A DNA stretch of 64,000 bases from Ascaphus truei (GCA_036426205.1 CM071568.1:224976239-225040238); one strand, 5' to 3'; positions 47,961 to 59,430 are shown, numbered from the stretch's first letter. Program-made: numbers and translations. The notes: generated by a model from the sequence alone, not told the origin.

Positions 47961-48528
47961 ATATTCACTGATGTACTGGTGCTATCTTTAGCGGTAAGAA
48001 ACTAGTGCTCTGGGAACCCCCAAGTTCCTATGTACTAACCATCGCAAATTGATTTTTGCGACATCACTGATGTTTTACTATATAGGTTAACAAAATGTAT
48101 TATTTTAACAGGACGGCTTTTATCTTCCACAAATAAAATTGTTGCAATCTTTAGTATCTATAATAATAGTAGTAATGTATTGTAATATAATCTAACAATC
48201 TCCCTTTGGGTAGGGTGGGAGGGGTGCTGTAGAACTGAGTCACGCATTTGTTACAAGTACACCTAGGAGGAGATTGGCACTCTAGAACCGAGCCATGATT
48301 TGTTTTTTAGTCAAACATCAAAAAGTATTTCTAAGTCTTTCTAAGTATTCATGGTCTTTCTAAGTATTTAAGTAGCCTTTGAATCCAAACTCATGATCAT
48401 ATACTATTGAACTCAGCAGACATTAAACATACACCTGTCTTCAGCTTATTTTTTGCAGAGGCAGCTTATCATTTTCCAATATCGTTTCTAATGTAACACT
48501 AAATTACTTATTTTAACTATTTACATGC

Positions 48529-48531
<3 letters not shown>

Positions 48532-48560
<29 letters not shown>
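48532..48560. repeat. (TA)n run
   Basis: Pure TA followed by CA repeats. Confidence 0.95.
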
Positions 48561-48569
<9 letters not shown>

Positions 48570-48749
48570 TGATACACATACACACTCTTTCATCACTTGC
48601 TTCTTTCAGGAACCTTTTGACACCTCCAGCCATAAAACACATCCACACCGGGGGAAGGACCAGCACAGATAATATTCCAATAGACACTGTTTATAGTATA
48701 GCTTTTGCTTGCTTCATTCATTGTAACATCACCGGAAGAAGAGATCAGT

Positions 48750-49700
48750 GTAGAGGGAGAAAGGGGGTGGCCCGGTATTAAAGGGGTTGCACCCCATTTG
48801 GCCACCCCTGACCCCACCAGGGAGACAAGGGGTTAACTGGACTGCGGTCCGGAAATGTGATTTCACCCCTGTTATAACCTGTAAATGTGTATTTTCCTGT
48901 TTCCCCTCAGTTATTGTACATCAGTGTCTGCACACACACACTAGAATCCATCCGGGAGCACAAGGGTTAATAGTCCGTTAATACTGTGTCTCAAGGTATG
49001 GACAAAGCTTCAGAGAAATTCCTTTGCTATCAGGATGACAGGTGGCCCTAGAGTCCCAATGGCTAGAACTTAAGTTTTGTTCAAAAGGTTTTATCACCCT
49101 CCCTGTCTGTGAGGGTGGAGGAGGCGCATACCATAGCAGTTTTTAAGTGTCCCACTTATCACTGTCCAACACAGGTTATCTTGTCCAAGATCCGGAGGGG
49201 TAGCTGGGCTGGCATTCCATTTGCACATGTGGGGCCTCAGAAAGGAGACCCCAGAGATCTACTGCACATGTGCCAGCTAGCAGGGGGGCCTGTCCTAAAA
49301 TGTGTCACCCCATCAAAGATTGGCTGGAGATAATTGCAAACCAATCACAGGTTCTTAATGTTACAGATAGAGGGACAAACGGTTTATAACCTGCTGTTCC
49401 CCATCTATCCTTTGTCTTCATTTTTGGTCTTCATGCAAAGTCTTCATTCGTTTTCGTTTGCTGATATGGTAACCTGATCTCACCTGAATGATTTCCTGAC
49501 TGCTGAGAGAAATGCTACATCATACTTCTCATTCCCCAACCCCAATGTAAGTGTACTTCTTGTTTGTTACTGCATTATCTGTTGTGTTCACCTTTATTCT
49601 AAGGAATAAATACAATTTATTTTATCTTAAGCCTCGTTCAGTTCAAACCCAATTATTTTTGTGTAATATTAATAAGCCTGTGGAAGCTATCGTCACAATC
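48750..49700 (+). mobile_element. LTR-like region with AATAAA and repeat shared with 35830-36050
   Basis: A purine run (GAGGGAGAAAGGGGGTGG, from about 48752) precedes the shared block TTAAAGGGGTTGCACCCC. AATAAATACAATTTATT (about 49605) and TTAAGCCTCGTTCAGTTC follow, an arrangement like an R/U5 region, ending near CGTCACA (49697). No TG start, target duplication or protein motif confirms it. Confidence 0.4.
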
Positions 49701-49814
49701 AGTGTATCTCGAAAGCTCGCACAATTAAAAGCATTTCGTTAGCCACAGAACGGTATCATCTATTTATTTTTTGATTATTGAAGCTCGGCTAACACGGTAC
49801 TGATACCTCTACAT

Positions 49815-49870
49815 GTAGATATATAGATATATAGATATATAGATATATAGATATATAGATATATAGATAG
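49815..49870. repeat. (ATATAG)n microsatellite
   Basis: About nine ATATAG hexamers, continuing the GATA-type array that is broken by the solo LTR. Confidence 0.95.
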
Positions 49871-49876
49871 AGAGAG

Positions 49877-50664
49877 TGTAAGGAATCGGGGACCAAGTCC
49901 TTTGCGACGTGTTCCCTCCTTACCTGCCTTACCTGTCATATCTCAGACCTCTCTGACACCAGCGCATGCACGCACCCCCGCTCTGCATACAGAGTGCGCG
50001 CGTACACACAGCTCTTCTAGTATGCCACAAAGCTTATCTCCGACCCCTTGGATGTGCCGCGCTTCTCACGCGCTGCGCGCACACGTGACAACGTGCACCG
50101 CTCCCAGCTGCGTGGCAAGTATTCGTTTAGCCCACATGTCTCCTGCAACTAATCCTTGCCTCTGCGGAGGCCGCGCCTCTGCTCCGCCTCCCTTGCTACT
50201 GGTTCCTATGTGCTACAAACACCCTGCAGTTCCTTTCCTACCTTGCTGAGCATAACTTGTTGTAGCCTTGAGCTCCTGCGTCTGTTGTGCCCTGCTCCTT
50301 GTCCTGTGTTCTTTTGCAGTTTAACTCTTCGTGTACCGACCCGGCTTGACTTTGGAACCCGTCTGGATACTGACCCCGGCTTAACCTTGACTCTGCGGAC
50401 ATCTCCAACCCAGACCACAGCTATACTTACCTCCACGATTCTGACCTCTCCACCCCAGACCACAGCTAACGGACTTGACTATTCTGATCTCTCCATTCCA
50501 AGACCCTGGCAAGTATCAACTAACCCGCTCTCTCCAACCCAGACCCGGCTACGTTTGATAATCCGCCTGCCAGGCACGCTTCCGCTGCTGGGGGTGCGTG
50601 GCTTACTACTTCGCCACCTCAGTACCGGGGTCCTGTCTTGCTCGTGGTCAGCGCAAGCGTTACA
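49877..50664 (+). mobile_element. Solo LTR with 5-bp target duplication in a GATA array
   Basis: Starts TGTAAGGAATCGGGGACC and ends GCAAGCGTTACA. It is flanked by GAGAG at 49872-49876 and 50665-50669, with the same GATA/GAGA microsatellite on both sides. The 3' part has CTGACCCCGG, CCCAGACC and GACCCGGCTA words and the ending CGTTACA, like the solo LTR at 40175-40727, so it may be a distant relative. No internal region remains. Confidence 0.9.
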
Positions 50665-51250
50665 GAGAGATAGAGATATATAGAGAGACAGAGAGATATA
50701 TAGAGAGATAGACACAGATAGAGACAGTTAGAGACAGATAGAGACAGTTAGAGACAGAGAGATAGACAGATAGAGACAGATAGTAGAAGATACAGAAGCA
50801 GATACAGAGACAAGAGAGATAGACGTAGAGACAGGAGAGATAGAGACGAGAGATAGCAGAGATAAGATAGATACAGAGAGATAGAGACAGAGAGATAGAC
50901 AGATAGAGGACAGAGAGATAGACAGATAGAGACAGAGAGATAGACAGATAGAGACAGAGCGATGACAGATAGAGACAGAGGAAAAAGATAGACAGATAGA
51001 GACAGAGAGATAGACAGATAGACAGAGAGAGACAGAGAGATAGACAGATAGAGACAGAGAGATAGACAGATAGACAGAGAGAGATAGACAGATAGACAGA
51101 GAGAGATAGACAGATAGAGACAGAGAGAGAGATAGACAGATAGAGACAGAGAGATAGACAGATAGACAGGGAGATAGACAGATAGAGACAGATAGAGATA
51201 GATAGAGATAGATAGAGATTCAGAGATAGAGAGATTGAGAGAGATAGAGA
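50665..51250. repeat. GATA/GACA/GAGA microsatellite
   Basis: About 590 bp of AGATAGACAGATAGAGACAG units. The Ser/Leu/Tyr-rich frames on the minus strand are repeat translations. GATA/GACA arrays are known on some vertebrate sex chromosomes, but that cannot be inferred from this window alone. Confidence 0.95.
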
Positions 51251-51341
51251 ATATCGCATAATTAATATTTAGACTTGAAATCATCCTATCTTCATAGGCG
51301 CACCCTGCAACAGTCCCACTGTTTTTTACACCTGTTTACAA

Positions 51342-51485
51342 TCCCACTCCGGGGTGATAGGAGGGACAGGCACACTCTGGAACAGAGCCATGGGATTTTT
51401 ACAGTCCCACTCCGGGGTGATAGGAGGGACAGGCGCGCTCTGGAACCGAGCCATGTGATTTTTACAGTCCCACTCAGGACTGCAA
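51342..51485. repeat. 63-bp tandem repeat (2.3 copies)
   Basis: TCCCACTCCGGGGTGATAGG at 51342 and 51405, partial at 51468. Each unit contains GAGGGACAGG and CTCTGGAAC.GAGCCATG. A single related stretch lies at about 48240-48298 (CACTCTAGAACCGAGCCATG). Confidence 0.9.
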
Positions 51486-52030
51486 ATGTCCTTAGAGCTT
51501 TATTGTGTCTGCAACAACAAGGGCAATGTCAGTACAAGGGCAAGTGCGGCAGTCCAGACATAAACAGAATCAGCATGGAGGATGATTGAGGGGATTCCTG
51601 CTGTGAAATACCATCCAGAGTCAATTGGATTACCAGGAAGTACATATGTTAATACTAAATTATCTCATTTAATACAGGACCCATTGTTGCAAAGTGCTAA
51701 ATGTTTTGAATTATTTAGCAAAAATTGCTGAGAGTGGCAGTTCAATAAAAATATAATTCAGGCCTCTTCCTCCACACCGTATATTAGTTGATTCAGAGCA
51801 TTTTGTTGCTTATGGTGTTTAAGTGCACTCTTGATAACACACTCTTGGGGGTAATACATTAAAAGTGGTTTTCCGCCAACTCATTTTTTTTTACATAGGT
51901 AAGAATCTCTTTAGAACTGAACAACATTAATCTGAACTCCAGGGACAACCCTGGTTTACAAGATAGTTATCGCCAACATTTATCCCCTACAGCAGGTTTT
52001 TTTTAATTTATTTTTTACCTTTTTTAGGTT

Positions 52031-52275
52031 AAGGAACCCCAACCCTCTCTAATAGTGTGCTTGAAATCAGATGCATTGTAAGGAACCCCAACCCTCTCTA
52101 ATAGTGTGCCTGAGATCAGATGCATTGTAAGGAACCCCAACCCTCTCTAATAGTGTGCCTGAGATCAGATGCATTGTAAGGAACCCCGACCCTCTCTAAT
52201 AGCACGTCATAGATATTATGCATTGTAAGGAACCCTAACCCTCTGTAATAGCGAGTTCAGATGTACTATAAATTC
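52031..52275. repeat. 49-bp tandem repeat, five copies
   Basis: AAGGAACCCCAACCCTCTCT begins at 52031, 52080, 52129, 52178 and 52227, an exact 49-bp period. The last two copies are more diverged. Confidence 0.95.
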
Positions 52276-52731
52276 TTCTGATTTGGTCCAATTTTAAAAT
52301 TACTTGAAAACTGCAGGGAAACCTTTGGGGATATATGGTGAACCCAAGGGTTCCTAGGAACCCTGGTTGCCCTACAGGAACAAAATGGAGGCTTCAATCC
52401 CTCACGGTACGCTGGCCAATAGGAATCCACAATGTCATCTGCGTGCCATCGGAGAATTAAGAACCAGGAAGTACCGGCAGCACCTAGGGAGGTAAGTATC
52501 TAAGTAAGCCGGGGTCTTCAAAGCCGAAATCCCTTTAAATTGCGGCCATGCTGATCGGAAACTCTCACTGAAGTCTATGGGGCCTATTCACTAAACTTCG
52601 ATAAGTGCATAAATGCACTATAAATGCCCTTGAAGTGCGAAATTGCATGTGTAGCTTTAAGGGCAGCAGACAGATTTCCCAGGGCCCAGGCCTAGAGTTA
52701 CTTCTGGGGCCCCCCTCCACTCTCTGAGAAA

Positions 52732-53740
52732 TTGCGACCTGCCCCCCCCCCCATTTCACACCTCACAAGCCCCCTCTATTTCCTATCCTCTTCCCATGTA
52801 TTTCTCTCCCCTCTGTCTCACTCCCTCTTCCTCACTCACCCTCTCTCATGCCCCCCTTCCGCTTCGCATGTATTTCCCTCCCCTGCATCTCTCTTACTCC
52901 CTCTTTTCCTCACTCACTCCCTCCCCCTCTCTCCTCTCACTCGCCCCCACCTTCCATCAATTACCCGACTCTCATTCAATCCCCTCCCACAAAATGCATA
53001 CCAAAAAAAACACCCCCCTAAATACATATAACCCCACCACCCAATACATAATAAAAATACACCCAGCCCCCACCCAATAAAAATACACCCACGTCCCACC
53101 ACATAATAAAAAAAACGCTCCCCACCCCCAATACATATAAAAAAAATACACCCACCCACAAAACATATAAAAATACACACCCCCAATACATATAAAAAAT
53201 ACACCCACCCCATAATACATATAAAAAATACACCCCCCAATACATATAAAAAAATACACCCACCCCCAATACATATAAAAAATACACCCACCCCCAATAC
53301 ATATTAAAAAAATACACACCCCCAATACATATAAAAAATACACCCGCCCCCAATACATATAAAAACATACCCCCCAATACATATAAAAACGACACCACCG
53401 CCTCAATACATATAAAAAAATACCCCCATTCCCCCAATACATATCCTAAAAAATACCCCCACTCCCCCAATAAATATAAAAAATACACCCACCCCCAATA
53501 CATATTAAAAATACACCCGCCCCCAATACATATTAAAACTACACCACCCCTCAATACATATAAAAAATACCCCCACTCTTCCAAAACATATACAAAATAC
53601 CCCCACCCCCCTAATACATATAAATATACCCCCACGTCCCCCCCAATACATATTAAAAAAAACAATACATTTAAAAATACCCCCACTCCCTCAATACATA
53701 TAAAAAATACCCCCCTCCCCACCAATACATATTAAAAATT
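52732..53740. repeat. Low-complexity array: C/T-rich then CCCCCAATACATATAAAAAATACACC units
   Basis: 52732-52980 is C/T-rich. From 52985 about 28 copies of a ~26-bp unit (core CCAATACATATAAAAAATAC) vary in length. Large minus-strand frames (up to 235 codons, Tyr/Phe/Gly-rich) come from the repeat. Confidence 0.95.
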
Positions 53741-54435
53741 ACCTTGGGAATGGTCAGGCCGGGCCCGGTGGTTGTGGGGGGCCCAGCCAGTCGGTGCTGC
53801 GAGATGGGCCCAACGTCTGGCAAGGCCTGGTTGCCAGTCCTCTCGCGACCAGGCCCCCGGCTCTCCCTCAGCTACAGGCATCTCATCTGTCCCACGTGCT
53901 TCCAACGCTGGAGCACGCCAGACCTCCCTCTCATGCCGACGCGCGCCAGAAGCTGGGCCAAGCTTACTTCCACCGTGCTGTTGTCAGAGAGACCAGCGTT
54001 GGAAACTCGTGTGGGACAGAGTAAGGAAGAGGTCTACAGCTGAGGGAGAGCTGGGGCCTGGCCACTAGAGGGCCGGCAGCTGGGCCTGGCCAGATGACTG
54101 GCCCAACTTGCTGTGCTGGCCATCCGGGCCCCTCGCAGCCACCGGGCTGGGACACATGTGCCCCCCTGTCGGCAGCCCTGGTAGCTACTCACAAAACTCA
54201 GATAACAGGATAATAGCGCACTAAAACGGCTTTTTACCAAGCTATAACACTCTGGTTGTAACAAGTGTTGTGGTAGCTGAAAGAAATGCCCAAACTCGCA
54301 TTTTTTGCCAGAAACTACTATTCTCTAAATTCAGATATGTATATAGTACTATAAAAAGGTGCATTCTTCTCTCGCTACCCATAGTGTGGCGCGAAAGGAA
54401 TTGCAATATGCATAACAAGGAGTTTCTTTTCTTTT

Positions 54436-54574
54436 TACTGCATAGGATTGATACTGGGTTTCTCAATTGACCCCGAAAGTATTCGGGGGTCCTGGAGCTA
54501 ACCAGGAGTCCCCAGGAGCCTCCCCGCAAATTTATTTCAGCTCTGGAGCCCCCCAGATTCAATCCTATGCAGTA
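54436..54574. mobile_element. 139-bp palindromic MITE
   Basis: TACTGCATAGGATTGA at the left and TCAATCCTATGCAGTA at the right are perfect inverse ends. The interior has imperfectly inverted GAGCT/AGCTC and GGAG-rich words. Confidence 0.85.
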
Positions 54575-54629
54575 GAAATAAAATTGCAGCCAAATTCATT
54601 ACCTTTAAGGTTAACCACTAAGGTAATGA

Positions 54630-54875
54630 AAGGGTTAAATAGCAGGCACTGCTTTGTTGTGGTACAGGGGGTGGGTGAAGCTTCTAGTTGCCCCAGGGTG
54701 GATGTTTAGGCATTGCGGGGGGCGGCAGTAGAAGTTAACCCCTTCAATACCTTAGCGGTTACAACCGCTAAGGTAATGAAGGGTTAACCCCTCACGCTAT
54801 TCTCCAGTAGGGCCTAAAAACCATCCTAGGGCAACTACCACCTTCACCCAACCCCTGTACCAACAACACTGGAAT
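54630..54875. repeat. Inverted repeat (arms about 65 bp)
   Basis: TTGTGGTACAGGGGGTGGGT (about 54656) and its inverse at about 54841-54866 bracket a centre containing ACCGCTAAGGTAATGAAGGG. Similar words recur at 56760-57330, so this is a dispersed family. Confidence 0.75.
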
Positions 54876-55039
54876 GGGTAAACGTGGTATTACTGTAGCA
54901 CTACAGTGCAATACAATAAAAATCAATACAATCATACAAGTCATACCCAGAAATGGGCATAGATAAACACATTGGCAGTCAATGGGCATCGCTCAAAAAA
55001 TACACAATTAAATAACATACAATTAATGTGTTTCTCACC

Positions 55040-55258
55040 TTAATGTCTTAATGTGTCTTCACCCCCATCCTACTCCATTACCATCTCTTGCCCCACGACG
55101 CAATGCCCAACAGCCGATGCGAAGAAGTCCACGATCATATGCTGATTGAAGACACGTCTCCAGTACAGTAAGTTCTTTACTTCAGTCTTCTCTGCTGTAT
55201 AATCTAAAAGGGGCTGGAGATGTTGCCTCATCATCTTCTTGGCTTCAAATGAGATGGA
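55040..55258 (-). repeat. Promoter/exon-like cassette, minus-strand copy
   Basis: 55081-55257 is the inverse of 56080-56267 (CTTGCCCCACGACGCAATGC against GCATTGCGTCGTGGGGCAAG). It therefore faces the copy at 55855-56325 head-to-head with about 820 bp between. On the minus strand it is followed by AAGGTGAGAAACAC, a splice-donor-like end. Confidence 0.75.
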
Positions 55259-55854
55259 TACAAATACAAATGTCTGGGATGGCACTCTCAAACAAGTTGT
55301 CACAGTGAAACTTAAAAGAGAATAAGGTGAGTGTGAGTTTCCCAGTTTCTTCATATGCAGTAGTTCCAAGGAGATGAGGGAGCAGGGGACATCAATCATA
55401 TAATGTAAAGAAAAATGCAAATACACCATAGAGTAGTATTGTATGGACTCGTGTGGACAAGGATTTAAAAAACCTTCAAAAGTTATACTCACGTGCTAGT
55501 TTAAAAGGGCAAATCACAATCTGTGGCAATGCAGATAGGTGGTGTGGTGGATGCAGGTTATCTCTGAAGAGAAAAGGAAAAGGAAAACACCATAGCACAA
55601 ATATACGTAAAAACTGTTATAAAAATATCCCATGCAAACCTATAGAATGCGTACTTATGAGAAGGCCATTCTTTTAGGCAGTATACAAAATAAAAATTCA
55701 AGATCTCGCTGCAAGTGGCGACCTCACCGCTTCCACAATGCTGATGGAGTTAGCTATGGCATGCCGGCTTCCGGTGGCGGCCGCTCGGTAACTTCGGCAG
55801 ACCCAGCGGCAGTTCCCTCTCCAATTTAGTGCTCTTCTCTGGGACTCTTGAGTT

Positions 55855-56325
55855 GTGACCATGTGATGGCTGCCATTTAGTTTTTTGCTAAAGTGACATC
55901 ATCTTAAAGGGAGGAAAGCATATACTTTCTGATTGGCTGGCTTCCCTCCCTTTTTGATGACATCACATTTAAAAAAAAAAAAAGGGGGGAACCTGTCACA
56001 CGGTACTGTAGCCAATCGGATTGGGGGTGTACCATTTGACACTCAAATGTGATATCACAGGCCATATATAAGGCCTGGGCCATCTCATTTGAAGTCAAGA
56101 AGACCACGGGGCAACATCTCTGGCCCCATTTCGATTATACAGCAGAGAAGCCAGAAGAAAGGAAGGAAGGAAAGAACTTACCGGAGACATCTCTTCAATC
56201 AGCATATGATCGTGGACTTCTTCATACCGGCTGTTGAGGAGCATTGCGTCGTGGGGCAAGAGATAGTGCCAGAGTAGAGCGGGGTGAAGACAGCAAAGGT
56301 AAGAAACACATTGATTGGCTTTTAT
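55855..56325 (+). repeat. Promoter/exon-like cassette, copy A
   Basis: Order: CCATGTGATGGCTGCCATTT, GTGACATCATCTTAAAGGGA, CTGATTGGCTGGCTTCCCTC (CCAAT-type), a CATATATAAGGCC TATA-like word at about 56063, ATTTGAAGTCAAGAAGACCA, TTGAGGAGCATTGCGTCG, then AAAGGTAAGAAACAC (splice-donor-like, GT at 56299). The same order is found in copy B at 58971-59430. This reads like the 5' end of a transposon gene; no start codon or protein is recognised. Confidence 0.65.
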
Positions 56326-56840
56326 TTAATAGTGTATTTTTTCTAGGATGTTGATGGACTCACACTGTGCTTATCTACAGTATGCCTCTTTCTAGGTATA
56401 GATAAGCAGTGACAAGCAATGCATCTTTTGGCAAATGTTTCTATTTTTATTTAATTGTAATGTATTGTATTTTTTGTTATGTTATTTTTTTAGGTTGCCC
56501 ATTTATTGTCATTGTGGCAATCCATGCCCATATAGTGGGCTTTTTTTATCACAGTCACAATCAATGGCTTTATTGTGAAATGCTTGTTTTTATTTATTTG
56601 TCATGTGTTTTAGTTTGTGGCTCTTTTTTTTAGCTTGAAGCAATCCATGCCCATATTGGGGGCATGGTTTACCACTTTGACAATCAATGGGTAGAAGGGG
56701 GGGTTATTGCACACAGGATTGTGGTTAGGTCTCCCGGTGGATAGTGGATGAGGGGGGTTAACCCCTTAATTACTATAGTGGTTAGTAACTGCTAAGGTGA
56801 TTAAGGGGTTAGTGGCCAATAGTTTGTTTTTTATTGTAAT

Positions 56841-56900
56841 GTTGCTGCCCACAGAGGACACGGAGGAAGACGAGGATGGCCTTCATCCAGGTGGGGGTAA
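56841..56900 (+). other. Possible small acidic exon
   Basis: TTGCTGCCCACAG then about 40 bp encoding an acidic stretch (EDTEEDEDGLHPGG) then GGGGTAAGTC, so a 3' and a 5' splice-site-like sequence bracket an open frame downstream of copy A. It might be exon 2 of the same decayed gene. Short and unproven. Confidence 0.3.
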
Positions 56901-57349
56901 GTCTAACTTTAATTTACTTTATGTTGGCTGGGTAAGGTTTTATTTTTAATGAGCAAATGCTCCAGATCTGGATAATAGGAATTTTGCCCATTATTGTACT
57001 GTATGTGTTGGGGATGGGGAGGGGTTGCTGGTTAGTGGATGGGGTGGGTAGTAGGGTTTTTGTATTTTAATGTTTATTGGGAATAGAGAGGATGGGTGAA
57101 TGGGATACTTGGTTCAAGATGGGGGGTTAGGCCTTCCGGTTGGGTAGCGGGTGTTAACCACTATGGTAATGAAGGGGTTAACTCCTCTTACAACCATCCC
57201 GGTAGGCCCAAACACCCACCCTGGGCGAAGTACCCCAATTCAGCCACCCGCTCTACTCCCAATAAACCAGGTACTTTGGCTTAACCCCTTCACCCCTTCA
57301 TTGCCTTAGCGGCTAGCCACTTAAGTAATGAAGCTGTTTTAATGTACAT

Positions 57350-57530
57350 ATTAATAGTATTGTAGCAGGGGGTCTCCTGAGCTGAATTGCATTCATTTCA
57401 GCCTCGGGCATCCCCTGCTTCCCGAGTTACAGGCCTCGGTATGGGGTGCCTGTAACTCAGGAAGCAGGGGGTCCCCAAGGCTGAAATGAATGGGGTTCAG
57501 CTCAGGAGACCGCCTGCTACAATACTCTGT
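57350..57530. mobile_element. Palindromic MITE (arms about 80 bp)
   Basis: AGTATTGTAGCAGGGGGTCT to ACAGGCC is inverted as GGTGCCTGTAACTC to CTACAATACT around a short centre (about 57434-57447), with a few mismatches. Non-coding. Confidence 0.85.
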
Positions 57531-57963
57531 TATTAAAATCTACATTAAAACTGCACGATCGCCTGTAAGAGCTGTGCACGGAGATGCAGCTCTCTCTCTC
57601 TGTGCAGCTCTTCCAGGCTGCAGTTTAAGCAAACACAAGTCGTGCGATTAGTCTTAGAAGAAATAAAACAAACAAAATAGTGCGATCTTGCATTTTTTTT
57701 ACCGAACTTGAAAAAATGGTGATTTTTCTTAGTGAATATCATTTTGACACACATGTTTTATAGTGTGGTAAGAAAATGCAAAATCGCTCGGCAATGCACG
57801 CAACTTATCGAAGTTTAGTGAATAGGCCCTTATGGGTTTTAGTGTGATTGTGCCCCAGTTGGCACCATCACAGTTTATGAATAACCCTCTCTGTCTCAAA
57901 TCTCACACATTATCCATAACTATCAGTCACTGGTTTATTTTTAGTACCACTAGTTTTGCAGAG

Positions 57964-58126
57964 GGTTATTTATCAAAGCCTACCGGCTGCAAAACTGTGG
58001 CTAAAAACAACTGCTCCGGATTTATCTTGGAAAAACGTTTCGATTTAAATGAACAGGGTTTCTTGTTTGATAAATTTGGTGCAGTATTTTTGCACCGGTT
58101 TTACCACCAGGAGACTTTGATAAATA
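57964..58126. mobile_element. MITE with TTATCAAAG ends
   Basis: GGTTATTTATCAAAG at the left and ACTTTGATAAATA at the right are inverse. The interior has GCAAAACT and TTGCACCGGTTTTACC related by partial inversion. Confidence 0.65.
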
Positions 58127-58212
58127 GTCTTCAGCAGTATCACTGATGGAGATTGTTCTTATCTATCAACCCCTTCAATGTACTGCGTTGCAAGCCCTTT
58201 CAGCCCTAATGG

Positions 58213-58384
58213 CAGGGGTGGCCAACTCCAGCTCTCACGGGCCAACAACAGGTCCGGTTTTCAGGATATCCCTGCTTCAGCACCGGTGGCTCAATTAGTG
58301 TCTGTCTTCGACTGCTGCAATTCCTGAAGCAGGGATATCCTGAAAACCTGACCTGTTAGTGAGGACTGGAGTTCCCCACCTCTG
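58213..58384. mobile_element. hAT-type palindromic MITE (CAGGGGTGGCC)
   Basis: Starts CAGGGGTGGCCAACTCCAG and ends CTGGAGTTCCCCACCTCTG. Arms include TTTTCAGGATATCCCTGCTT and its inverse AAGCAGGGATATCCTGAAAA. The 8-bp flanks CCTAATGG and AATAAAGG match only in part. The CAGGGGTGGCC start fits hAT MITEs known from vertebrates. Confidence 0.9.
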
Positions 58385-58903
58385 AATAAAGGGGGGACAT
58401 GTTTTCTACAGATACAGATATCTCTTTTTTGCTGGCTTTGAAATGAACATTTTGTTGCTGCATAATTGCTCATGTTATAAAACATAGCCACTGAAGGGGC
58501 CGGGAAGGGGTTAATAAACTCCCACCAAGGCTCTGTTTCATCATTTCCCTTTTGTTGTGTCTGCAATCTGAAAATCGTAACTCGTGTGACAGCTTTATCG
58601 AAACATTTTAAAATGCTTGTTCTTCTCACTCTGGCTGTAAATCAGATCTTTTGCAAAATAAATGTTGCCCTTTTTTAAGCACATAAAGAAATCCATTTCT
58701 ATTTGCTGGTTTGCCTAGATTGTGGCGGACCATTCTCTATCCAGTCTCATTTTATTTCCATGGCTTTCTGTAGACACATGCATTGTCTTTTTATGTAATG
58801 AAGCAGCTCGATTTCTACACAATATTCTTCTGTAAAGTATAGGACGTGGACCATTTGAAGCACCTCTTTCTATAGTCCCTAGATGATGTCACACCCTCTT
58901 AAA

Positions 58904-59430
58904 AAAATGGCTGCCATCACATGGTTTACTACAATCAATAGGATGAGCCCCATTCCTATTGGTTCTAGTACCATGTGATGGCAGCCATTTTGATTTTGGT
59001 GACATCATCTTAAAGGGAAAGGAAGCAGAGCCTTTCTGATTGGCTGGCTTCCCTCCCTTTTGATGACTTTACATCCTTTAAAAAAAAAAACTGTCACGGT
59101 AATGCAGCTAATCAGATTGGCTGAGAACCATTTGTCCCTCAAATGTGACGTCCTTATATAAGTCATGTCCCGTCGCATTTGATGCCAAGAAGCCGAAGAG
59201 TCAACATCTCCCCCAATTGGATTTACAAGTACAGATGAAGATAAAGAAGAACCCAGAGTGGATTACAATTTACAGATGAAGAAAAGAAAAGACGAATTTA
59301 CCGGTGGACCGTGCCTGTTGAGGAGCGTTGCGTCGAAGACCAGGCGTTGCTGCTGCTGCTGTTGCTGTAGTTGCTGCTGGATTCGGATTCAGTGGGTGAA
59401 GACATCAAAAGTAAGAAAAACATAGATTGT
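58904..59430 (+). repeat. Promoter/exon-like cassette, copy B, with upstream hairpin
   Basis: AAAATGGCTGCCATCACATG (58904) and its inverse at 58971-58991 form a hairpin. Then follow the same words as copy A: TGACATCATCTTAAAGGGA, CTGATTGGCTGGCTTCCCTC, TTATATAAGTC (TATA-like, about 59154), ATTTGATGCCAAGAAG, TTGAGGAGCGTTGCGTCG and AAAAGTAAGAAAAAC (GT at 59411). A GCTGCTGCTGCTGTTGCTG run near 59349 is unique to this copy. Confidence 0.65.

Larger units (their letters stand above)
52581..57829. mobile_element. 5.2 kb region bounded by perfect 26-bp inverted termini
   Basis: GGGCCTATTCACTAAACTTC (start of 52581-52606) is matched exactly by its inverse at 57804-57829 over 26 bp. The subterminal sequence is also related (ATGCACTATAAATGC versus inverse ATTTTATAGTGT-like words). 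TATG lies next to both ends, a possible 4-bp duplication (offset by 1 bp on the right). It could be one large element or two similar MITEs facing each other. Contents: a long low-complexity array, several palindromes, and two related promoter/exon-like cassettes; a third copy lies outside at 58971-59430. No transposase was recognised. Confidence 0.6.

Noticed and set aside
50660..51284. Long Ser/Leu/Tyr open frames on minus
   Set aside because: Translations of the GATA/GACA/GAGA microsatellite.
52914..53725. Phe/Tyr/Gly-rich open frames up to 235 codons on minus
   Set aside because: Translations of the ~26-bp AATACATATAAAAAATAC array; apparent membrane-like composition is an artefact.
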